From: Firmicutes bacterium UBA7709
GTDB lineage: Bacteria > Bacillota_A > Clostridia > Peptostreptococcales > Anaerovoracaceae
DNA: 5,383 bases
Assembly: GCA_002482405.1 (NCBI GenBank)
Contig: DLFX01000068.1
Coordinates: 1-5,383, forward strand
Direction: 5' to 3'
Each line of letters opens with the position of its first letter. The first letter of the stretch is position 1. This document shows, piece after piece, positions 1 through 4,564 of this stretch. The notes beneath the pieces were generated by a model that saw only the letters and a program-made list of their open reading frames with translations, ran no database searches and had not been told where the DNA came from. Position numbers and translations under genes: made by a program.

Positions 1-521
1 ACCTTGTCGGCAAACTTGGTGAGGAACATGCCCTCTTCGATGGCGGCGTCTCCACTGCCGATGACCATGACGGTCTTTCCGGTATTTGCCGCGGCGTCGC
101 AGGTGGCACAGAAGGAAATCCCCTTATCATAAAGGAACAGGTCTTCGTCCTTTGCTCCTGTCAGACGCGGTTTCCCGCCCGACGCGATGATTACGACCTT
201 CGCCTCATAGTTCGTCCGGAAGGTTTCCACGACCTTCGTATCGCCGTTCAGCTGCACACCTTTCACGTCTGTGAGCTTGAAGTCCACGCCAAACTTTTTT
301 GCCTGTTTATGGAACAGATCCATAAGACCCAGGCCTGTGGAGCCCTCCGGAAACCCGGGATAATTTTCTATTTCGTTGGTATAGGTTGCAAGGCCGCCCA
401 CCAGGGACTTTTCTATCAACAAGGTTTTTAGTCTGGCTCTGCCGCAGTAGATGCCGGCGGTCAGTCCCGCGGCGCCGCCTCCGATGATTACCACGTCATA
501 CTGTTCTACTTTCTTTTCCAT
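1..521 (-). CDS. trxB: Thioredoxin reductase-like FAD/NAD(P)H oxidoreductase, partial (N-terminal 173 residues)
   Basis: This is the N-terminal half of a class II pyridine-nucleotide disulfide oxidoreductase; the rest lies beyond base 1. The ATG at 519-521 follows an AAAGGAG ribosome binding site, and the stop of the upstream membrane-protein gene is only 19 bases away, so the two are likely co-transcribed. Visible parts are an FAD-binding GGGAAG at residues 14-19, the redox pair CATCD at 138-142 (E. coli TrxB has C135/C138), and the start of the NAD(P)H domain with GSGDAA near 157-162. The family passes electrons from NADPH through FAD to a disulfide partner. One oddity is that the GFFY-type segment normally following CATCD is replaced by AAANTG. 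The real partner may therefore be something other than thioredoxin, such as the neighbouring TusA-like carrier (inference). The family is clear; the trxB symbol is family-level only. Confidence 0.85.
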   Translation of the reverse strand, partial: MEKKVEQYDVVIIGGGAAGLTAGIYCGRARLKTLLIEKSLVGGLATYTNEIENYPGFPEGSTGLGLMDLFHKQAKKFGVDFKLTDVKGVQLNGDTKVVETFRTNYEAKVVIIASGGKPRLTGAKDEDLFLYDKGISFCATCDAAANTGKTVMVIGSGDAAIEEGMFLTKFADK

Positions 522-540
522 TTTACTCCTTTCCAAGGAT

Positions 541-1125
541 TTACATAAAGAATCTCGCTAATAATTTACTTCCGATAAAAGCTCCGACCAGCAGCGCACA
601 TGCGAACACCCATCCCGACAGGGAGAGGGAAGCGATTCCGCTGAACAGCGCTCCGATGTTGCAGCCGTAGGCCAGTCTTGCGCCGTAGCCCATCAACAAT
701 CCGCCCAGGATCGCGGCGACCACCTGTCTGACCGACTTGATCTTCTTGAACTTAAACTGAGAGGCCAGAAGAGCAGCCGTTAGGGCGCCGATAATGATAC
801 CAACGTTCTGAATCGAGCCCGGGTCGCCTAAAACTCCGGCTTTTAAGGTATTTTGCGCACCGGCGGAAGAGAAGTAGAACCATTTGTCTACGCTGCCGCC
901 CAAGGCGTCAAAAATCCATGCTCCCCAATTTGCAAAAGTTCCCGAAACGCCCCAGGGGTTTCCTGAAGCAGCAAGAAGGGCTACTTGGAGAACGGAAAGC
1001 AACACCGCGCCGGTAACGTATGTAAACGGATTTTTAAAGATTGTCACATAGTACTGATTTTTTTCAAGCTTTTCCCAAAGTTTTTTCAATCCTGCGTCAC
1101 CGCCTTTCTGGAGATGAAAATTCAA
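541..1125 (-). CDS. YeeE/YedE-family half-transporter, second half (C-terminal-type)
   Basis: This is a membrane protein of up to 194 residues with one Sulf_transp (YeeE/YedE) unit. Its signature is the GYGARLAYGCNIGALFSG segment near residues 146-163, with Cys155 in the position typical of the C-terminal half of the thiosulfate transporter TsuA/YeeE. Hydrophobic stretches lie near residues 35-55, 107-122, 134-150 and 168-193. Full-length family members are about 350 residues with two such units, so this is half-size and probably pairs with the product of 1407-2087. No ATG start exists. The longest frame begins with TTG at 1123-1125, but a TTG at 1087-1089 (residue 13), after AAAGGCGG, gives an N-terminus of M-KKLWEKLEK that looks more natural and is my preferred start (182 residues). 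It follows the tusA-like stop by 32 or 68 bases, depending on the start. Expected role: thiosulfate or related sulfur-compound uptake across the inner membrane. Confidence 0.85.
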   Translation of the reverse strand: MNFHLQKGGDAGLKKLWEKLEKNQYYVTIFKNPFTYVTGAVLLSVLQVALLAASGNPWGVSGTFANWGAWIFDALGGSVDKWFYFSSAGAQNTLKAGVLGDPGSIQNVGIIIGALTAALLASQFKFKKIKSVRQVVAAILGGLLMGYGARLAYGCNIGALFSGIASLSLSGWVFACALLVGAFIGSKLLARFFM

Positions 1126-1157
1126 TCCAGCCTCGCAGCCGGCAAATTTTCGAATGG

Positions 1158-1385
1158 TTATTTCGTCTTTTCAATTACGACTTCCCACTCTCCGTCGCCA
1201 ACCTCGTCGATTTCGACATTATGACCCTGGGTCCTCGCCCATTCCGGCACGTTTTTCATGGCGCAGCTATGATCGATTTGAACGACCAGAACATCGCCGA
1301 CCTCCATGGAATTCATCTTTTTCTCCGTCTTCATGAGGGGTACCGGACAAGCTTCGCCTAAACAATCTAATGTGTATTCTTTCAT
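1158..1385 (-). CDS. TusA-family sulfur carrier protein (TsuB/YeeD-like)
   Basis: This is a complete 75-residue TusA-fold protein. It opens with the family signature LDCLGEACPVPLMK at residues 6-19; Cys13 of the CPxP motif is the expected sulfur-carrying cysteine. Cys8 lies five residues before it, and a further Cys41 sits in a DHSC motif. The ATG at 1383-1385 is preceded by AGGAAAGGA. The gene lies 21 bases after the first YeeE-type gene and just before the second, inside one operon. In characterised systems, YeeD/TsuB acts at the cytoplasmic side of the YeeE/TsuA thiosulfate channel and helps draw sulfur into the cell; the same role is inferred here. TusA itself takes part in tRNA thiolation, but the transporter context argues against that job. 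A selenium-metabolism role (YedF-like) cannot be excluded from the sequence, although the protein lacks YedF's C-terminal domain. Confidence 0.92.
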   Translation of the reverse strand: MKEYTLDCLGEACPVPLMKTEKKMNSMEVGDVLVVQIDHSCAMKNVPEWARTQGHNVEIDEVGDGEWEVVIEKTK

Positions 1386-1406
1386 TTTCTTTATTCCTTT
1401 CCTGCG

Positions 1407-2087
1407 CTATGCGCCCATTTTCTTTTTCTGCCACAGGTCGGCGGCAACATAGAGACAACCGATGATCAACAGCTGTATGACCAAAGCCCCGATCCACCCG
1501 AAATAGTCGGGAAGAAAAATTTTAGGGCCATTCGAAATAAAATTGATTTTCCAGAAACCGAACTGATACGCGCCGAGCAGCGAGCCGATCACAAAGAAGA
1601 CCAACGCCAGCATCTGCATCATAAAGCCCTCTCCGACCCTCATCAAGGTGCCGGACGCACATCCGCCGGCAATGACCATACCCGTTCCGAACATGACTCC
1701 GCCTACAATCGTCGCAAAGCTGATGGGGACGACATAACTCATTCCCGGAATTGGCAGACCGTTAACAAAGGCTCCGTATTTTATTGCGGTAAAGCCTATG
1801 GTGGTCAATGCGAAGGCAATTAAAACGGCCCTTGTAATCGAGGTGCTTCCTGTGATACATGGATCACGGAAGGATGCGGTAAAGCAGAACCTTGATTTTT
1901 GGAGAACGAATCCGAATGCGATACCAAACATCCAGAACATTGCCAGAGTGCCGGACTTTTGGCCAAGCGCGACCCCGATAAGAACGATCAGGACCACTGC
2001 GGCAAGGCCATATGGAATTTGGCTTTTCTTCGGTTTTCTAGGAGCACGAGTACCAGATCGCTGAATACTTCTAACCTCTTCTGACAT
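1407..2087 (-). CDS. YeeE/YedE-family half-transporter, first half (N-terminal-type)
   Basis: This is a complete 226-residue membrane protein and the first gene of the operon. A basic cytoplasmic N-terminus (residues 1-24) is followed by hydrophobic segments near 25-42, 48-62, 85-103, 118-142, 155-175 and 196-218. Family marks are QKSRFCFTASFRD at 63-75 (Cys68) and GGCASGTLMRVGEG at 141-154 (Cys143). These resemble the N-terminal half of YeeE/TsuA, whose essential cysteines relay thiosulfate through the membrane by S-H-S hydrogen bonds. The mapping of C68 and C143 onto those cysteines is inferred from motif context. The third critical cysteine would come from Cys155 of the second half-gene. 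The ATG follows a near-perfect AAAGGAGG at 2093-2100. Expected function: with its partner half, import of thiosulfate or a similar anion. Confidence 0.9.
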   Translation of the reverse strand: MSEEVRSIQRSGTRAPRKPKKSQIPYGLAAVVLIVLIGVALGQKSGTLAMFWMFGIAFGFVLQKSRFCFTASFRDPCITGSTSITRAVLIAFALTTIGFTAIKYGAFVNGLPIPGMSYVVPISFATIVGGVMFGTGMVIAGGCASGTLMRVGEGFMMQMLALVFFVIGSLLGAYQFGFWKINFISNGPKIFLPDYFGWIGALVIQLLIIGCLYVAADLWQKKKMGA

Positions 2088-2092
2088 AGGTA

Positions 2093-2100
2093 CCTCCTTT
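2093..2100 (-). promoter_or_regulatory. Strong ribosome binding site for the first YeeE-type gene
   Basis: AAAGGAGG reads on the minus strand five bases before the ATG at 2085-2087. It is a near-full anti-16S match and fixes the start of the operon's first gene. Confidence 0.85.
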
Positions 2101-2123
2101 AACGTGAAATGTTTGTTAAGTTT

Positions 2124-2151
2124 TTGACAGTTTACATGATGTCATTATAGC
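2124..2151 (+). promoter_or_regulatory. Candidate promoter of the LysR-type regulator gene
   Basis: A perfect TTGACA at 2124-2129 is followed, after 16 bases, by TATAGC at 2146-2151. Its -10 overlaps the -10 of the opposing operon promoter, so the two polymerases would compete. Transcription would begin near 2158, leaving a leader of roughly 70 bases. TATAAC at 2192-2197 is an alternative -10 without a clear -35. Confidence 0.4.
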
Positions 2152-2152
2152 A
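2144..2152 (-). promoter_or_regulatory. Extended -10 promoter of the sulfur-uptake operon
   Basis: The minus strand reads TGCTATAAT, a perfect extended -10 element. The expected start of transcription is near 2137, giving a leader of about 50 bases. No good -35 box lies 16-18 bases upstream (the site reads AAGTGC). This fits an activator-dependent promoter, as expected next to a divergent LysR gene. The activator dependence is inferred. Confidence 0.6.
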
Positions 2153-2170
2153 CACAAAATACTTGCGCAC

Positions 2171-2189
2171 TTATACTATCTGGTTATAC
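2171..2189. promoter_or_regulatory. Possible LysR-type operator (T-N11-A box)
   Basis: The sequence contains ATA-N9-TAT (2173-2187), which includes a T-N11-A core (T2174 and A2186). It is also a direct repeat of TTATAC at 2171-2176 and 2184-2189, separated by seven bases. Its centre is about 43 bases upstream of the predicted operon start, next to the missing -35 box. That position suits a LysR activation site, but the motif is short and AT-rich, so it could occur by chance. Confidence 0.35.
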
Positions 2190-2210
2190 AATATAACAAG
2201 AATTTATGAC

Positions 2211-2218
2211 AAAGGGGG
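2211..2218 (+). promoter_or_regulatory. Ribosome binding site deciding the LysR start
   Basis: AAAGGGGG lies eight bases before the ATG at 2227. The longer frame opening at the ATG at 2206 would place this site inside the coding sequence and has no site of its own, so 2227 is the better start. Confidence 0.75.
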
Positions 2219-2226
2219 TCGGGGGC

Positions 2227-3123
2227 ATGCAGATAGATCATCTCATACTGTTTCATAAAATAGCAACGGAGAAGAGTATTTCCAAGGTAGCGGAGGAATG
2301 CCACCTGTCTCAGCCGGCTTTGAGCCAGCAGATGCGAAAGCTGGAGGAAGAGATCGGACTCCGCCTTTTGGACCGGAGCAACCGAGGAATCGACCTCACC
2401 GACAGCGGTAAGGTAGTCTATAAATATTTTCAGCAGATCATAGAGGTTTACGGAAATCTTTTGGAAGAGATCAAGAGTCTGACCAACTACAGCGGCACCA
2501 TCCGGATTTTCGCTTCCCACGTGGTAGGGCAGTACGCGCTTCCCTGCAGCATCCATAAGCTGAACGAGAGGTTTCCGGAGTTTAACTTTACTCTGACGAC
2601 GATGACTTCAGGAGAGGTGGTCAGAAAAATCACCGAGGAGAAGGGGAGCATCGGATTTATTGTCAGCTCGATTCAAAACCCTGATCTGGTCTGTAAGCAT
2701 ATCTATACCGACAAGGGTTATCTCGTCTGCTCGGAAGCGTTTTATCAAGGGGATTCCATCACCCTCGACGAGTTGAAGAAATATCCTATGATTGCCTTGA
2801 TCGAGCGTTTCAGCTCCCAGAGAATACTGAACCAGTCGTTAAAAAACGCCGGCTATGATATTAGAGACTTTTCCATACTGATGAATCTCGATTCGACGGA
2901 ATCTGTGAAAGCTTCCGCTATCGCCAGCCTGGGTTTTGCTTTTTTGCCCTACATGTCCATCAAGAAGGAAATTTACCTGAAACAGTTGAAAATTGTGGAG
3001 ATTTCCGGTTTTCAAGTCAACTACGACCTGCACATGATCCACAAAAAGAAAGAGGATTTCCCCGATACTCCCGCAGACGTTATCGAGTATTTTGAAGATA
3101 TCGTGGACGAGACATTCTGCTGA
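2227..3123 (+). CDS. LysR-type transcriptional regulator
   Basis: This is a complete 298-residue protein of standard LysR-family length. The N-terminal winged helix-turn-helix spans about residues 1-60. Its recognition region is SKVAEECHLSQPALSQQMRKL (19-39, interrupted here only by family-typical substitutions), followed by the wing with RLLDRSNRGIDLTDSG. A linker helix covers about 62-88, and a periplasmic-binding-protein-like effector domain covers about 91-290. The start at 2227 is chosen from the ribosome binding site and because M-QIDHLILFHKIA matches how LysR proteins usually begin. The gene is divergent from the YeeE-TusA-YeeE-reductase operon, so by the usual LysR pattern it should activate that operon in response to a sulfur-status ligand and repress itself. 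CysB, CysL and related sulfur regulators belong to this family, but I cannot assign it to one of them. It is convergent with the second TusA-type gene. Confidence 0.93.
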   Translation: MQIDHLILFHKIATEKSISKVAEECHLSQPALSQQMRKLEEEIGLRLLDRSNRGIDLTDSGKVVYKYFQQIIEVYGNLLEEIKSLTNYSGTIRIFASHVVGQYALPCSIHKLNERFPEFNFTLTTMTSGEVVRKITEEKGSIGFIVSSIQNPDLVCKHIYTDKGYLVCSEAFYQGDSITLDELKKYPMIALIERFSSQRILNQSLKNAGYDIRDFSILMNLDSTESVKASAIASLGFAFLPYMSIKKEIYLKQLKIVEISGFQVNYDLHMIHKKKEDFPDTPADVIEYFEDIVDETFC

Positions 3124-3153
3124 AAAACTGCTGGAAAGTTCTGATGGGAGCTG

Positions 3154-3399
3154 TCATTTGCCTCCCGGTTCCTTGCTGATGTAAAATTCCCAGACGCCGT
3201 TTATCGGTTCCAGGATTTCGACTTGATACCGCAATTCTGCGCAATAGTTTTTTACCGATTCCGTCACGCAGCTATGGTCGGTAATCAGTAAAATTTCCTT
3301 ATCCTGGGAGAGCTCCGATTCACGTTGCCGCAATTTCATGAGCGGCACGGGGCACATGTCTCCCAGACAGTCGATTTTGATCAATTCTTTGTTTTCCAT
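3154..3399 (-). CDS. Second TusA-family sulfur carrier protein
   Basis: This is a complete 81-residue TusA-fold protein with the signature IDCLGDMCPVPLMK at residues 9-22. Cys16 in CPxP is the likely active cysteine, preceded by Cys11, with Cys44 in a TDHSC motif and an extra Cys53. It shares DCLG-x2-CPVPLMK and DHSC with the protein at 1158-1385, so the two are paralogues of the same transporter-linked type rather than of tRNA-thiolating TusA. The ATG at 3397-3399 has no good ribosome binding site (only AGAAG, too close). It lies inside the annotated 3' end of rmlB, so translation may depend on ribosomes finishing rmlB. Thirty bases separate its stop from the convergent LysR stop. Its role is likely sulfur relay for the same uptake system, but its promoter is not evident. 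Confidence 0.9.
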   Translation of the reverse strand: MENKELIKIDCLGDMCPVPLMKLRQRESELSQDKEILLITDHSCVTESVKNYCAELRYQVEILEPINGVWEFYISKEPGGK

Positions 3400-4390
3400 C
3401 TTCTAATACCCACACCATATCCTTCCACCAGCCCTCATGGGCCCGGTACCATCGAATCGTCTCCACGATCCCTTGCTCAAAGGGAATAGAGGGCTTCCAG
3501 CCAAGCAAATTGCTGATTTTGGAGGAATCGACGGCATATCGTAAATCGTGCCCGGGCCGGTCCTCAACGTATTCGATCAGGCCTTCGGAGGCCTCCAATT
3601 CCTTTAAAATGGTTTTTACGACCTGCAGGTTTGTCCGCTCTTGATTCCCCCCGATATTATAGACCTCTCCCGGTCTGCCACGAGTCAGGATCAGATCCAG
3701 CGCCGCGCAGTGATCGGACACGTGGAGCCAGTCCCGGATATTTAGTCCTGTACCGTAAATCGGCAGCTTCTCTTTTCTGAGAGACCTGACGATTGCGGAA
3801 GGGATCAGCTTCTCCAGGAATTGAAAGGGTCCGTAGTTATTCGTGCATCTCGATATGGTAACCGGAAAGCCGTAGGTCTTAAAATAGGATCGGGCGAGGA
3901 GGTCTGCCGCCGCTTTTGAGGCCGCGTAAGGCGAGGAGGTCTGAATCGTGCTGGACTCCGTAAACAGCAAGCTTGGTCTGTCTATGGGAAGATCGCCGTA
4001 AACCTCATCGGTAGAGACTTGATGAAACCGTTTCACACCGAAACATCTGGAGGCATCCATCAACACCTGTGCGCCGATCAGATTGGTCCTGAGAAAGACG
4101 GTGGAATCCTCGATGGACCGGTCCACATGGGATTCTGCCGCAAAGTTGATCACCATGTCAAAAGCCGAGTCATGGAACAGATCAAACACAAAATCCCTAT
4201 CCGCGATATCCCCGCGGATAAACTTGAAATTCCGGTTTCGCATCGCCGGATCCAGCGTGTGGGGATTGGCCGCATAGGTCAATTTATCAAGGCATACCAC
4301 CGTCCAAGCCCCATCCCCATATTTTTTCAGAACATGATAGATAAAATTGCTGCCGATAAAACCCGCTCCGCCTGTAATCAGTATCTTCAC
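3320..4390 (-). CDS. rmlB: dTDP-glucose 4,6-dehydratase (RmlB/RfbB)
   Basis: This enzyme converts dTDP-glucose to dTDP-4-keto-6-deoxyglucose, the branch point for dTDP-rhamnose and dTDP-aminosugars. It is a 356-residue extended short-chain dehydrogenase. Visible motifs are the Rossmann GGAGFIGS at 7-14, the catalytic STDEVYG at 126-132 (Thr127, Asp128, Glu129), YAASK at 155-159 (Tyr155, Lys159), NNYGP at 184-188 and DRPGHDLRYA at 277-286. The start is GTG at 4388-4390, five bases after AGGGAGG. Family-like sequence ends at about WW321-322; the last 34 residues do not look like the usual C-terminus and run 80 bases into the second tusA gene. A TAG at 3403-3405 in the next frame would end the protein three bases before tusA, suggesting a single-base indel near 3420-3424. 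It is divergent from a WecE-type aminotransferase that uses its product. Confidence 0.95.
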   Translation of the reverse strand: MKILITGGAGFIGSNFIYHVLKKYGDGAWTVVCLDKLTYAANPHTLDPAMRNRNFKFIRGDIADRDFVFDLFHDSAFDMVINFAAESHVDRSIEDSTVFLRTNLIGAQVLMDASRCFGVKRFHQVSTDEVYGDLPIDRPSLLFTESSTIQTSSPYAASKAAADLLARSYFKTYGFPVTISRCTNNYGPFQFLEKLIPSAIVRSLRKEKLPIYGTGLNIRDWLHVSDHCAALDLILTRGRPGEVYNIGGNQERTNLQVVKTILKELEASEGLIEYVEDRPGHDLRYAVDSSKISNLLGWKPSIPFEQGIVETIRWYRAHEGWWKDMVWVLEDGKQRIDQNRLSGRHVPRAAHEIAAT

Positions 4391-4394
4391 GATA

Positions 4395-4403
4395 CCCTCC
4401 CTC
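4395..4403 (-). promoter_or_regulatory. Ribosome binding site for rmlB
   Basis: GAGGGAGGG on the minus strand lies four bases before GTG at 4388-4390. No in-frame ATG is near, so this purine tract supports the GTG start, from which the Rossmann strand MKILITGG begins. Confidence 0.8.
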
Positions 4404-4430
4404 TAAAAGCCGCACAAACTTTGGTGATTC

Positions 4431-4458
4431 ATTATATCATAATATCATATATTGACAA
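4431..4458 (-). promoter_or_regulatory. Promoter of rmlB
   Basis: The minus strand reads TTGTCA (4453-4458), a 16-base spacer, and TATAAT (4431-4436), with TGA just before it making an extended -10. Transcription would start near 4424, giving a leader of about 34 bases. The spacer contains two tandem copies of ATATCATA as read on the plus strand (4434-4449). Confidence 0.75.
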
Positions 4459-4478
4459 CTCAAAGGCAGTTATATTAT
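4452..4478 (+). promoter_or_regulatory. Candidate promoter of the WecE-type aminotransferase gene
   Basis: A perfect TTGACA (4452-4457) is followed after 15 bases by TATTAT (4473-4478). The spacing is shorter than ideal. Its -35 box is the same DNA as the -35 of the rmlB promoter read on the other strand, so the two genes probably diverge from one shared site. Confidence 0.5.
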
Positions 4479-4509
4479 GATTAGGTTTACAAATTGACCC
4501 CTTATCTTT

Positions 4510-4536
4510 GGCGGAGCCTGTGTGCATGCTCCGGCC
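4510..4536 (+). other. Stem-loop in the leader of the aminotransferase gene
   Basis: CGGAGC (4512-4517) pairs perfectly with GCTCCG (4528-4533) around a ten-base loop. GG before and CC after extend the stem with a one-base bulge. No T-run follows, so it is not a standard terminator. It sits between the predicted promoter and the start codon. Function unknown. Confidence 0.4.
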
Positions 4537-4564
4537 ATCTTCGTGATATAGATGAGTAGATGCT

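Noticed and set aside
985..1361. Several plus-strand open frames across 985-1361
   Set aside because: They lie antisense to the YeeE-type and TusA-type genes, have arginine/serine/proline-rich composition without motifs, and lack convincing ribosome binding sites. They are shadows of the real genes.
541..2087. Assigning the locus to selenium metabolism (YedE/YedF)
   Set aside because: The TusA-like proteins lack the extra C-terminal domain of YedF, and no selenium gene is visible. It is kept only as an alternative to thiosulfate.
2176..2556. Minus-strand open frame of 126 codons antisense to the regulator
   Set aside because: It overlaps the well-supported LysR DNA-binding domain on the other strand and has no family signature.
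3143..3166. Possible terminator hairpin between the convergent LysR and second tusA genes
   Set aside because: GGGAG (3146-3150) and CTCCC (3162-3166) can pair, but the stem is only five bases, the loop is eleven, no T-run follows on either strand, and part of it lies inside the tusA coding end.
4019..4480. Plus-strand open frame of 153 codons antisense to rmlB
   Set aside because: It mirrors a highly conserved RmlB region and runs through the divergent promoters, with no recognisable domain.
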